Below are positions 10,831 through 21,831 of a DNA stretch of 64,000 bases, piece after piece. The notes below the pieces were generated by a model. It had not been told where the DNA came from and ran no database searches. It saw only the letters and a program-made list of their open reading frames with translations. Source of the DNA: Niebla homalea. Taxonomy: Eukaryota; Ascomycota; Lecanoromycetes; Lecanorales; Ramalinaceae. Each line of letters begins with the position of its first letter. Position 1 is the stretch's first letter. A program made the translations under genes and the position numbers. The stretch covers positions 806,001 through 870,000 of the forward strand of contig JAHGAU010000020.1 in the NCBI GenBank assembly GCA_019925105.1. The letters run 5' to 3'.

Positions 10831-11372
10831 CTAATAAGCAGACTTACTGCTCCCTTCTCCAAACTCGGCACAACGCCTCTCCTCCTGCTCATGCTCACGC
10901 CTGATTTGCTGCTCCGCAGTATGATCTTTGGCTGCCTTAACTGCCTCCAAAGCTTCGATCGTCTCCCGACGTTCCCTCTCACGCTCTCTCTCTTCACGGA
11001 TGGACGCACCGGTCTCATGAGCAGACCGAGGCAAGCGTCTTTCCCTTTGTAGCTGAGAGCGGTTAGTTGGACGGCGCAACGACCTCGGAGCGGCAGGGGA
11101 AGGAGATTGTGAACCAGGGCCGGATCCAGCATAGGCAATTGATGAGTTCCCGGACGGGGAACCAAGACGGGATCCGGCAGGATGCTCAACAGAATCATCG
11201 GAAGCATTGCTGACCAAGATTCACTGACATATGGCTACCAGCTGCACCCGAGCGATGCTGTCGAGACTCGAGTCTGAGTCTTTGGATGTCAGGGCTCTGC
11301 GAGAAAGATTGGGGGACTAGGCAAGCCAGAAGGAGAACCAGCAGGCGAAGGAGCGGCTGAGGCTTGAGGCAT
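10831..11372 (-). pseudogene. low-complexity charged protein, frameshifted, family unknown
   Basis: A minus-strand ATG at 11372 opens MPQASAAPSPAGSPSGLPSP. The reading continues in a second frame (SPDIQRLRLESRQHRSG) and then a third (NASDDSVEHPAGSRLGSPSG to a stop at 10831). The last part has a strongly charged coiled-coil-like stretch (REERERERERRETIEALEAV). The three frames join without an obvious intron, so one or two indels are likely. I do not recognise the family. It might be a genuine short gene if only the last 128 codons are used. Confidence 0.4.
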
Positions 11373-11859
11373 ATTGAGATGCTAGACCACTAACATCAGT
11401 ATTCAGGGTAGCCCAGCTATAGACCCTTCGGAGGTGGTTAATATCTGTGTCCGGGCAGGTTCGTGGCCAGGCACACGGTTTTCACTTTCATCGCTCTGGT
11501 GCTGAACAGATACGAAATCCAAATTGATGGCTCCCAGGCGTTTCTCAGAGCAAATGAGAGAAAGCCAGGATTGGGCTGTCTTGGGCCAATGAAAGAAGAT
11601 GAAGTGACTCTCACTCTGAAACCGAGACACAAAGGCGAGAGCAAAGGGCTATAATGTGACTGCAGGAAATCTTGATAGCTGAATAGGTGTAGTTTAAATG
11701 CATTGATGTGAACAAAACAGCTCTGCAGTCGCATTCCTCCATGCAATGACCTTCGACCGCCGACCTTCATTACATACTTGCCAAAGGGTCATTTCTGGAT
11801 CTGTAGTGTCTCCATCAGATTATAAGATAGAGGTTCCTCAGTTTACTCTCTTCTGATGA
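11373..11859. other. intergenic, no gene recognised
   Basis: Only short unsupported frames on both strands. Confidence 0.45.
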
Positions 11860-12735
11860 TCATTCGGCCACCGCTTTTTTGCCATTCCCCTTTTTTTCGC
11901 CTTCAAGGCCGAACTGGGTCTCCAATTCTGTTCTAAGCCGGACCTCCTTCTCAAGCCATACAAGTAAAAATCCAAGAGCCGAAGACTCTATGGCAACCTC
12001 CCATCCGAGCTTTAGGCTATCAGAGTAGACACTGATCACGTGGCGTAAAATAGTGGGCCGATCAGCCACTTGATTGAGAGAACCTCTGGTCGCACCTTGA
12101 TAAGCTTGGCCACCGGAAAGCAGAGCTCTAGTCTGATCGTCGCTGATTCGGGCTGAGAGACGGGAGAACCGGTTGTCGAAACAGTGGAAGAGATTGTGAT
12201 GCCCCAGATCGTCCCAAAGCTTCGAATGACAGCCCACGTGCCGATAGCCGTCGATGCATCTGATTCAGGTAGCTCGGCTTGAGCAGCGTCCCAATGGAGA
12301 GGCCTGTTCCTGTAGCGAACACCATCTAGAAAACGACCGAGAGTCCTGCCGAAGATTTGTCCTATAGAAGCGTGAACAATCCGAATCCAACTGTCATCAG
12401 CGCAAACCCGAGGTGATGAAAGGGACGGTATCGGCCAGTTTTCTGCATGGCACCACCTCCAATCGCTCCAGATGCCATGAGCGTAACGACGGTCGGCAGG
12501 AGGTGCATTCCGGATCGGGCTGGAGTAGACCCCAGCACAGCCTGAGGATAGATTGGCAGAAAATATATCTCCCAGTACAGTGACAAAGCGTGAATGAATG
12601 TCAATAAGAAGGCAACCACTGAGGTTCGGTTGCCAAATAACCTGCTCGGCAGAATTGGCTCCACTGAGGTTTCATAAGAACAAAAGATGGCTAGTCCCAC
12701 GAAACCGACTACTAATGGAACGAGAACTTGAAATG
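11860..12735 (-). pseudogene. MFS multidrug transporter (DHA14-like), C-terminal half only
   Basis: The trace starts abruptly at about 12735 (FQVLVPLVVGFVGLAIFCSY). It continues through LPSRLFGNRTSVVAFLLTFI, FLPIYPQAVLGSTPARSGMH, LLPTVVTLMASGAIGG, ATGTGLSIGTLL, ESDASTAIGTWAVIRSFGTI, FSRLSARISDDQTRALLSGG and VAIESSALGFLLVWLEKEVR to a stop at 11860. This is the second half of a 14-TM drug-efflux type MFS protein. It is broken by TAG at 12326-12328 (VVF*MVF, where Q is usual) and by two frame changes between 12160 and 12290. The first seven helices are missing altogether. An efflux pump beside two P450s and an oxidase fits a lost metabolite cluster. Confidence 0.8.
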
Positions 12736-12739
12736 ATGA

Positions 12740-13412
12740 TCATGAGTATCGAGTCTCTGCGAACTTGCATGCCAATTCGCTGGTCGCGGTCGAGCTTCGG
12801 TGGCCTTCGTGATAGCACGCTCTTAGAGATTTGAGCGAGGTTCCCCCCTGTGGTCCTTACATGTCCTTACTTTTCATAGCTTGTCATTTTGGTTCAGCGT
12901 TTCTGATAGATGAGTGATGCTGGATCTGACATGACTGACAGACTTGAGATAATGAGAGCCATAACTAAGGTGGCACAAAGCGGAGGTAGCCCGAACAGGA
13001 CTTGAAGCGCCAGTACATCTCTGAAGGAGTTTCAGAGTCTGACTAGGTCGTTTGGGCTGGTGTTCGCTTCTTCCTGTGAGACAATTTGGGGAGCGAAGCC
13101 CCAGTCAGCTCGCTTGTATCCCAGGACCTAATGGCATGACATCATTATCAAGAGGGCGTCTTGATGACTGTAATCCATTATTGGAACGGTGCTCACATCT
13201 GGAGTACCTGCAAATTGGCAGCAAGTGCAGTTCATACAGATGTTTGAAATATCACTGTTGTCTGGCGAATAATCTCTGTCGTACTCTGCTGTAGTACGAA
13301 GCGTCCAAATATTTGAGAGCGAAAGCGTTGCTGGTGACAGAGAACACCGGATCATGTGGTAATGCCAAGTCAGCATTCGACCCAGCGACGATACGCTGCA
13401 GCCTGGAGACTA
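12740..13412. other. intergenic, no gene recognised
   Basis: The missing MFS N-terminal half was looked for here on both strands and not found. Confidence 0.45.
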
Positions 13413-14587
13413 TCACCTCATTATCCATTTATTATCAATCACCGAGAAATATGGTTCCTTCTCGCTAACGTAATCATTCGGCTTGACATATATTCTCTTC
13501 CATTCTCCTTTATCACCGTAATGGACTTGGCACACCTCGTCTGTTCGAACCCTATGGTATTGTTGGGAAACGAAATTAGGTTCCAGAAATATCCCAAGAA
13601 AATCTTCCCCCCTAGGAAGCCCACAAGCAAGAGTCGCTATGTACGTCTGTCCCGACCCCTTAATTCTCTTCATGTACAGGTCAATGGAGATTCCCTTATT
13701 GGTCATCTCGAAAGGCTTATTGTCCCCCTCATTGTGCCAATATCTATAGTCGCCCATGCTACTGAAACACTTTGGAGATGCCGCCAAGAGACCCCTCCCA
13801 CAAGGTCTTGAAGCCCCCCCTTTCCACGCGAACAGAGAGTGATCGTCTGAGTACCGCATGATCTCCTCTTGAAGCCTGCGAAACGCACGCTCCTCGCCTT
13901 CGCCGTAGAGGAGCGGCATGTTCACATCAAAGAGGCCTAGCAGGCAATATGCCACATCCTCAGCAACGGTGGTAGTTCCATCCGCAAACCAGGACATCCG
14001 CTGACTGATGCTTGCAGAAACAACATCACGCCCGCCGCAAAGCAAAAACCGAGGGGGAATTTTAGTACGGCCAATGAGAAGCTCCTGCAGGCTGTGTTTG
14101 TCTCCGATATGTGTCCAGGCGCTATCAAAAATTCGACCCTCAACGGTGCTATCAATTCTTGTAGGGTCCAGCCCCTTGTGAACCATTTACTCTCCGTAAA
14201 TCCGCCTTGAGACTGAGTGCCCAGGGTGAAATCTTCTAGATACACAAAACACACCTCCGCCCGCCTGTACCAACGATACATGGAATTGATCGCCATAGAA
14301 AGTTCGGCTAAGTTCTTCTTGTTGATACACAAAGTGTCCAGCCAGAGATGCTTTATCTTGCCATCGTACCGCTGCAGAACAGTATCGCAAGCGCCCCTGA
14401 TTTTGGCGGCACTGGCTGATTTCCCCACCCATGGAAACGGGTCTGCTTTGAATGGTGGCATGTCTTCGAACACTACCTCGTTCTCTTGCCAGACGTGAGA
14501 GATGATTGCATAAGGGTATTCATACTGATGCTTAACTTTCGCCTCATTAGGCAGCTCGAGGCTTTCTGCGTTCATCAGGCGAATCAT
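13413..14587 (-). pseudogene. HET-domain protein with one 1-base frameshift
   Basis: The ATG at 14587 starts MIRLMNAESLEL and a standard HET domain: YAIISHVWQENEVVFEDM, KIRGACDTVL, HLWLDTLCINKKNLAELSMA, INSMYRWYRRAEVCFVYLED and SKWFTRGWTLQELIAPLRVE. Here the frame breaks at a run of five A (14127-14131 on the plus strand). The next frame continues directly with FDSAWTHIGDKHSLQELL, AQRMSW-like SQRMSWFADGTTTVAEDVAY, CLLGLFDVNMPLLYGEGEER and DDHSLFAWKG to a stop at 13413. HET proteins trigger cell death in nonself recognition. About 391 residues would be made if one base is restored. Because the lesion is in a homopolymer, an assembly error is a real alternative. Confidence 0.8.
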
Positions 14588-15101
14588 GGTGATGATTGTG
14601 AAGCTGCGAACCCTTAGAAGCGCCCTTATGAGATCTTACTCAAGCGTCGATGAAGAGACCCTCGTTCGAATAAGAAAGGTAGCAGTAACCAAGCGGGGCG
14701 GCTGTTGCGGTAGAAGAGGAGACAGTGACAAAGGATGAACCGAACAGGATGTGCAATTGATATGGTCTGATGGCCACGCTACTCAGATGATAACCCAGGA
14801 AATGTGTCAAGCTGTATCGTACGCTTTGCGTTGCTAGAGTGCAGCTTGACGAATGCCTTGCTCTGTCAAGGCTGATCAGGTTGCAGTCTCGAAAGCCCGA
14901 ATACTTTTATAGGAGACTTGCGCAGCAAGCAATCCGAGTCCGTTGATTTGTCAGATACGATAACTGAATGGACAGAGTGTCGAGAAAACCAAGCAAGTGA
15001 TGAGAAATGAGATATGCTGGCAGGAGATAACGGTCAGAAAGAGGCGGGGTACGGCGGGATTTGATGGCATACGGTACGGATATGACAGGAAAAAGGTCCT
15101 T
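14588..15101. other. intergenic, no gene recognised
   Basis: The HET promoter side and the flank of the TIR element. Nothing else seen. Confidence 0.5.
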
Positions 15102-15211
15102 TTGGGGTGTCCGAGAAGCTTGTAAATGCTTAGCAAAAAAAAAAACGCACCTCTCCCGAGATTTTGTTAGCCACCACCATATATATTTACTGAAGCCTTA
15201 CGCAACGTCTA
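15102..15211 (+). repeat. left terminal inverted repeat of the AT-rich element
   Basis: It matches the reverse complement of 16601-16710. Differences are mostly C/T and G/A, as expected from RIP. Confidence 0.85.
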
Positions 15212-16600
15212 CTATTGTATATATTACTTAATTATCGTATTAATAAATAAATTTATAATATTATAAAATTAAAGGTTATTTATTAATAAGTTTTAAAGTA
15301 ATTTACCGTAAGATCGATTTTTTCTTTTTAAGTATAATATTCGTTTTTTACTTTATAACCATTAAAAGCCGTCCGTTTTTATTAATAAAACGTATTTTTA
15401 TTAGGTTATAATATATAAATAAGAAAAACATATATAAAAATATAAATAAATTAAATTACCTTAATAATTTTAAAAAAAACCTTTCTTAAAACATTATTTT
15501 ATAACTTTAAGGATATTATTTAAATATTAATATTATTATCCTTTAACTTTTTAATATGAACTTTATTGATAACTTTAAAAAAAATAAGATGTTAAATTAT
15601 CCCGTAATAGGTTATTAATTATCTTAAAAGAGTAAAGGATAAGCCGTAAAAAAGATTAATAAATTAACCCTTAAAGCCCTTTTTTACGGATTATATAATA
15701 AGTAAATATAAATAATTATTTTATTTATTAATTAATTTTTATTAATAGTTTGTTTTTTAAAGCTTAAAGTTATTAATAAGTTAACCTTATTAATATCCCC
15801 GTAATAATATCTTTATAATATTAATTTAGTATATAGGCGATTAATAAGTAACCTATAGTTTTATTAATAAGCCAGTTTATTATTATATAAATATTAATTA
15901 AAAAGAAATGTAATTAATTTTACCGGTATATATAATAAATAAATACTTATTATATATATATATTAAAAAGGGCTATTATAATGATAATAAGCTTTATTAA
16001 TAACTTATTCAGTTAATAAGCTTTTATTTTAATATAGCGTTTACCTTAATATTAATAATATAATCTATATAAATAACGTTAATATTTACGTTTCTCCCCG
16101 GATTAAAGAAATCATTAAATTTAAAAGTTACTTATATTATTAAATATTTATTATTATATTTATTAAATTATAATTTAATTAAGCTTATTTTTAATATATT
16201 AAAAGTTTAAATAAAATATTACTTTTAAGAATTACGGTTACACTTTAAGTAAAACTTTAGAATCTTCCTTAAATTTAGGATAAAGAATAATAAATATAAT
16301 TAATTTAAGGTTAAATATTTCCATTATAATATAATAGGGTATCGCTTTAAAGGTAATTATAAAGCTTTAAAGTAAAAACTATAATAATATAAAAATAATA
16401 AAAATAAAGATAAATATAATAAATTTAAATATAATAAATATAAATAAAATAAATATAAGTATATAAATATAAATATAAAATAAATAAAAATAACGTAATT
16501 TAATATTTATAACTTTTATACCGTATATAACTTAAAAAGGAAACCAGTAAAGCCTTAAATTTGAACGTATTAAGTAATTCGAGGGTAATACGTTGAGAAA

Positions 16601-16710
16601 TAGGCGTTACGCAAGGCCTTAATAAATTTATATGGTGGTAACTACCAAAATCTTGGGGGAGGTGCGTTTTTTTTTTTGCCAAGCATTTACAAGCTTCTCG
16701 GACACCCCAA
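16601..16710 (-). repeat. right terminal inverted repeat of the AT-rich element
   Basis: Inverted partner of 15102-15211. The outer end is ...gacaccccaa at 16710. Confidence 0.85.
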
Positions 16711-17029
16711 CTCTACTGAAGTAACCCACGCGAAAAATGTCAACATTGGCCCATCTTTTCTTTCCAATTGACGACCCTATGATAGCTCCCTCATTTGCGA
16801 ACCCTGAGACTATCTCATCATCCCTTGGGCATTGTACACGCTCGTCTCCTCCAGGACTCCGGACAAAAGGTACCTCCTGCTCGTGGCCGATGTTCGGATG
16901 GCCTCTGCAGGACGACTTCGGGTCAGCTCGGACATGATTTCGACCCAACTACTTCAACTAAACGATCTCCCAGCTGCCAATACATGTTTGTACTGGGTCA
17001 ATTGTAACCATTAAACTGTCAAGTGCAAT

Positions 17030-18330
17030 ATGCTACTAACAGCGCCTCCCGCCTTACTCGTCTGGGAATTCCTTCTCACAGCAGTCATTCTTGGCTTCAC
17101 CAATCGTAACTCATGGCTCCGCGTAGCGTGTCTCCCGATTATGGTTGGAGCTGCTTGGTCTTCCGTCGTGAATGCGAAAGACTATATGGTGCGCGGCCCT
17201 TGGGCTGCCTTGGTTGGCGGCTACTGTGTGACGTATCTCTATCAGTACATCACGCTGGTGCTTCTTGTGAATATGAGCTTCCAGGCAGGAAATCCTCGTG
17301 CTCCTAGGCGTGAGGAGATACTAGACTCAAAAAGCGGAGAGCAATTGCCAAAGCGATTCATCCAATTTGATCAACTCGTCAAGCGTCTCAATTTTGGCGT
17401 CAAGACTGCTTCAACGTTTCGCTGGCCCCGTACCGAAGGGAGTTCTGGATCAAGCAATAATGGAAAAAGCACTGCTCTCAAGCGCCAAGCTTTTCTAAAA
17501 CGTGGGATCTTGAAGGTAGTCTGCTGTTACCTTATACTGGACGCAATGAGTCTCGTCATCAACGAAGAATTTAATAGCATTTATTTCAGTCCTTCACGAG
17601 TACCCTTCTTCACACGAATACAGCAAGTCTCATATCAAGAATTTGTGACCAGGATATTCGCGACCATCATATTTGGCTTGGGTGTCTTTTGCACACAAGC
17701 AATGGGCCAGAACCTGATATCTGTTGCGGCTGTTGGTCTGGATTTAAGCAAGCCTGAGGAATTTCCACCTGGCTTCGGGCCATTGATGGAGGCATATACT
17801 TTACGGCGATTCTGGAGGTACGTCTTCATTCTTCGAAGCTTCTGTGGGTTGTCATTTAATACCTCGTCGTTTGTAAAAGCGGTTTCTGGCATCAGTTCAA
17901 TAGGAGATCTTTTTCAGAGCTAGCCAAATTCAGCATCGAGAGGATGCTGCAGCATCGTCGGGAATCACTGAGCTATGGTCTTGCATATCTCGTTCTTGCC
18001 TTCTGGATTTCGGGTCTCATGCACCTCGGTATTGATCTGTCGAGCGGTATCCCGTGTCATGAATCAGGCGCCGTGAGATTCTTCACAATCCAGGCTCTAG
18101 GCATCGTTGGTGAGCAAGCCATCATAGAAGCTTCCAGAGGCTTATTTCGCCGGATTGATCAAGAGATATTGTTGGTCTGGCCGCGGCGTATTGGATACTG
18201 CTGGGTCCTCGCTTTCTTGTCATGGTCGGCACCTGCGTACATATATCCAACCTTGTTGAGAACGAAGAGCGGGGAGGAGGAATCACTTCTGCCTTTCAAT
18301 GTCTTATATCGCATCCTGAGTTGGACATGA
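17030..18330 (+). CDS. MBOAT / wax-synthase-domain membrane acyltransferase
   Basis: Two exons (17030-17817 and 17904-18330; 86-bp intron) give about 404 residues. The protein is rich in membrane segments (LVWEFLLTAVILGF, LVGGYCVTYLYQYITLVLLV, FATIIFGLGVFCTQ, LAYLVLAFWISGLMHLGIDL). The C-terminal exon has the family's key region: TLRRFWR|RSFSELAKF, then FWISGLMHLGIDLSSGIP with the conserved His of MBOAT_2 proteins. The acceptor at 17903 is chosen because it keeps the frame; the more obvious CAG 10 bp upstream does not. Relatives acetylate alcohols in fungal terpenoid and meroterpenoid pathways or act as wax synthases. The gene looks intact and starts about 320 bp beyond the RIP element. Confidence 0.8.
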
Positions 18331-18420
18331 CTACCCATGTCTGCATGAATTCTGGGAAGGCTACCTTGACCAGCGAATGGACGGAGGAGACGAGCCGACG
18401 GCGCGCCAATTGACCGGGTT

Positions 18421-19690
18421 TCAATGGGAAGTCCAGGGTTCAGAGGTCTTTTCGTGCGTGCCTTGTGCTCCTTCCGCCGCAGTGGTGGCAGTCAGAGAAA
18501 CTTGAAGAGTCCCGAACACCTGGATAGCGCCTGCAATCATGATCAAGCATTGACTCCACTCTGTGGGTGAGTAGAAATAAACGATTGGGGCTGTAATGGT
18601 GCAGATGGTTGCAAATCCAATCCAAATCCGTAGGCTTGTCTTTGTGAGACGTGGTAGATTCTGGGCCTGAAATGTTGGCAAGATCATGATGATCAGGGTT
18701 AAGAGTGTCATTGTGCAATTTTGCAGCAGAAACCAGAAATCAGCATCAGCAGGACTCCCTTTCTTGTGAGGCGAGGATGTCCATCCTAGAGCCATCGTAG
18801 GTATAGCAACAAACAATGTGGCTGTGAATGCTGACCACATTAAGAGAACGACCCGAGCATTCCGTTCGGCGAAGCGAATGTTTCTATTTTCTCTCGCTCT
18901 CCCGTGTTGATGCACGGCTGTCGATACTAATCGCTTGCTGGATGGGTTTCTTAGCATGCTGGCAGTGCACATTAGGGGAGAAGACAGACAATTCTCGACT
19001 CAAATGTTCTTTGGTCAGTATCTCAAGCCTAGTCTGGTGTGGCACTCTCTCGATCTCGGTCCACCTTTCGAGAAGCCCCTCCCTAATCTCATGATCAAGC
19101 TCCGCTCTTCCAGCGACTTTCATAGCCGTTCGGCTGACGTTTTTCAGCTCCTCAAATACTCGTTGGTTTAATTGTTCGAGTTGAATGTTGTGTTCGAGAC
19201 TGTCATAAGCGGGCGGTAGTAGCTCCCAGAAGCGTGGGAGCTCAGTATCATACAAATAGTCCTGACTAACAATTCCACATCCGCTGCTGTTGATTCTTCT
19301 AAACACCGAAATGAGAGATTCAATATCATCGTCGGCAATACCTACGGCTCTCTGGTAAGTCTTAAACCTGGAACGTTGCGTTTGATAGGCCACGTTAAGG
19401 ATCTCCAAGAAGAAGGTTGAGTCCAACTTTGCCAATGCTATCGTTAGATCCTTACGAGCTTCGTCCTTGATCGGCCTGCCTCCCGTTTCCGTCGTCAATA
19501 GCGAGCTTGGAAATATCTTAGTGGTATTAATCATGGACTGTGGGGCCTCTGTAGGTGGCGGATACTGTCGGTTCCTCCGTCTAATCTTCCGTTCCCCAGT
19601 CACCGCTGCAAAGTTTAGTGACGCTGAGTCATCCATAGGGATGAACTTCGAAAACCTCGACTTGTACTCAATTGCCTGGAAATTGGGCAC
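18421..19690 (-). CDS. uncharacterised protein with C-terminal multi-TM domain
   Basis: A minus-strand frame from 19690 (MPNFQAIEYKSRF) carries a soluble helical part of about 230 residues with repeated Leu/Glu patterns (LEHNIQLEQLNQRVFEELKN, VAGRAELDHEIREGLLERWT). A second frame ending at 18421 carries three or four membrane helices (VVLLMWSAFTATLFVAIPTM, FWFLLQNCTMTLLTLIIMIL, IWIGFATICTITAPIVYFYS, CLIMIAGAIQVFGTLQ). They can be joined by a 52-bp intron after SRELS with donor GTCTTC and acceptor AAG before CGATTAGTATCG, giving roughly 400 residues. The donor is weak, so a frameshift is possible. The layout (N-terminal helical domain, C-terminal TM bundle) recalls DUF6594-like fungal proteins, but I do not assign it. 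Confidence 0.55.
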
Positions 19691-19997
19691 TCTTCATCTA
19701 AAGTACTACAAAGGCTATGAGACTGAGCATCTGAGGCTCACTAGCTGAGCACCTTGGGCTCACCGGCTGAGCCCCGTTAATAGAGCTAGAGCACATTCGC
19801 TTAGCTCTGCTGAGTTCATCAAATCCGACTCGTCCCACCAATCATCTGTGTCCGGTCTCTCCAGGGCCTATTCCATTATGCAACCACCACCTGTCCCACA
19901 TTCGCAGCTTACAGTATTTCCCGTCCATTGGTGCGAGTGCAAATGTTCCTACTCGATTAGACAATGCCCCCTAGTATGAGGCCATATCGACTTGAAG

Positions 19998-21461
19998 ATG
20001 CCTGCCGATGCGGCACCAAGTAGTCAATCAGCAGTCTCAGGCAGCAGCCAAAGCCTGATCCAAGAGTTCCTCAAATTTGTCAAAGACGCGACTAACGCTG
20101 CACCATACAGTCGCATTTATGGTAGCTGGTCCGAACACTCCGAAAACCTAGTCACGAGCTCAACAATTCATTCATTCAGCATCGGCATAGGTGCAGAGCT
20201 CATCGACACCATCTGTCCTGCCATTGAGAATGCCAAACACGATATCGTCATCGTGACATGCTTCTGGGCCAAGTCAAGCTCCCAGCGACGCCTGGCCGCT
20301 TCCATTCTCAGTCTCGCCCGAAAGGCCCAACGTGAACATCAACTCGTTCATGTCCGGATCTGTCTGTCATCCCTGTCCCTATGGCAGAAGCTCACGCAAA
20401 CGAGTTCGCTGAACGGCCACATCTACCCGCCATCGACATGGCCTGGAACATTTGGCCTACCTTGTGTCGAGGACCTGATGAGAGATGGGTTTGGCGTGGA
20501 AATGACCGTCAAAAGCATCTTCGTCCGCCCCATGAGTGTCATGCATCCCAAATCCATCATTATTGATCAAGCCCGGCTCTTCCTCCCTAGCTGCAACATC
20601 AGCTGGGAAGAGTGGTTTGAAGGTTGCATCGAGATGTCCGGCGGTATCGTCACCTCCTTTTCAGATTTCTACCGCTCATTCTGGGAGTGCCGGCCCATAT
20701 CGCCGCCGGAGCAATCAACAGCCCCAATCAGCATCGACACCACCATCAGCCAGCCCATCACAACCCTCCAAGTCCCCACCCAGCAAACAACATTCTCCAA
20801 CGTCCGCACCCTTTTCCTCCCCTCTCCCCACCACGCCAACCCGCACTTCCGCCCCTTCCCCTGCCTCCCTGCCCCTCCCCCGCCACCAACACCGCTCAAC
20901 ACCTTCCTCCTCCATCTCCTCGCCCACGCCCGCCACCACATCCGCATCCAAACCCCAAACCTCACTTCCCCACCCGTGCTCTCCGCCCTCCACGACGCCC
21001 TGGCTCGCGGCGTCGACGTCAGCATCGTCACCAGCACGCGGATGATGCTGCTCGAACAACTCGTCACCGCCGGCACCGTCACAGAACTCTGCGCCAACGC
21101 CCTCATCCGGCGGCATCGCAAGCTGGTCCGGCACTGGCAGCGCCGCCGCCGACGGGGGGGAAACAGGGAGGTCGATGAAGCAGCTGCGACGCAGCCCGGG
21201 AACTTGAGCGTGAGGTATTTCTCCCGGGGCACGGGTACGGATGGGGGGGGCAGTGCAGCGGCGGCAGCGGCGGCGGCGGTGAAGTCGCATCTCAAGATGA
21301 CGAGGGTGGATGGTGAGGTGGTGGTGTTGGGGAGTGGGAACATGGATCGGGCGAGTTGGTATACGAGTCAGGAGGTTGGGGTGGCGTTGTTCGGGAGCGA
21401 GGTTGTGGCCATGGTGGGGGCGAAGGTGGAGGAGGCGTTGGTGGGGCGAGGGGGGAGGTAG
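19998..21461 (+). CDS. phospholipase D-like protein with two HxK motifs
   Basis: Single exon of 487 residues from the ATG at 19998 (MPADAAPSSQS). It has both halves of a PLD-superfamily fold. The first motif is HPKSIIID (H-x-K-x4-D) followed by SCNISWEEWFEGCIEM; the second is HLKMTRVD (H-x-K-x4-D) followed by VVVLGSGNMDRASWYTSQEV. N-terminal strands such as HDIVIVTCFWAKSSSQRRLA fit the fold. The lobes are split by a proline-rich linker and a Gly/poly-Ala tract just before the second HxK. Family members cleave or transfer phosphodiester bonds; the substrate here is unknown. GC content is very high in the second half, unlike the neighbours. Confidence 0.75.
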   Translation: MPADAAPSSQSAVSGSSQSLIQEFLKFVKDATNAAPYSRIYGSWSEHSENLVTSSTIHSFSIGIGAELIDTICPAIENAKHDIVIVTCFWAKSSSQRRLAASILSLARKAQREHQLVHVRICLSSLSLWQKLTQTSSLNGHIYPPSTWPGTFGLPCVEDLMRDGFGVEMTVKSIFVRPMSVMHPKSIIIDQARLFLPSCNISWEEWFEGCIEMSGGIVTSFSDFYRSFWECRPISPPEQSTAPISIDTTISQPITTLQVPTQQTTFSNVRTLFLPSPHHANPHFRPFPCLPAPPPPPTPLNTFLLHLLAHARHHIRIQTPNLTSPPVLSALHDALARGVDVSIVTSTRMMLLEQLVTAGTVTELCANALIRRHRKLVRHWQRRRRRGGNREVDEAAATQPGNLSVRYFSRGTGTDGGGSAAAAAAAAVKSHLKMTRVDGEVVVLGSGNMDRASWYTSQEVGVALFGSEVVAMVGAKVEEALVGRGGR

Positions 21462-21831
21462 ATGGATGGGCCTTTTCTTTTTCAGAAGCACCGGGGTGGG
21501 GGGTTTGACGAGCAAGATTTCAACTTGAAGGGCGTGCAGATGCGTGGACGAAATTGGGGTATGCTGAGGAAGAGAAGGCAGGAGGTAGAACCGCTGCGGT
21601 CATCAAATCGTAGATTATCAAAAGGAACCTGGCATATAAAGGCGTTATCATGACATGGCCGCCCCGTCATTATCCCATGCACTGTGTCATCTCCGGAAAT
21701 CCATCATCAGACATCCTGCAAACATCAAGAAAACCAGGTAGATCCATCGAAACATGATCATGACAAGAAAGAGATCCACATTTCCCCCTCATAGCCTGCA
21801 GCACAACACCCTCCGCAGCCGCAACACCCAC
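21462..21831. other. intergenic between convergent genes
   Basis: Nothing recognised. Probably 3' UTRs. Confidence 0.5.

Larger units (their letters stand above)
15102..16710. mobile_element. RIP-degraded DNA transposon with about 110-bp terminal inverted repeats
   Basis: The ends (15102-15211 and 16601-16710) are inverted copies of each other, starting ttggggtgtccgagaagctt and including a run of about eleven A and cgcacctc. Between them about 1.4 kb is made almost only of A and T, with TpA and TTAATA-like words everywhere and no usable reading frame. Normal GC content returns sharply on both sides. Length and TIR size fit a Tc1/mariner-like or other small class II element, or a large MITE. 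The AT saturation is what RIP does to repeated DNA in ascomycetes. No transposase could be read and no clear target-site duplication was seen, so the superfamily is open. Confidence 0.85.

Noticed and set aside
14951..15136. Minus-strand open frame of 61 codons
   Set aside because: It runs into the terminal inverted repeat of the AT-rich element and has no protein features.
15212..16600. AT-rich block as centromere, mitochondrial insertion or replication origin
   Set aside because: It is only 1.4 kb and exactly enclosed by inverted repeats, which fits a RIP-altered transposon better.
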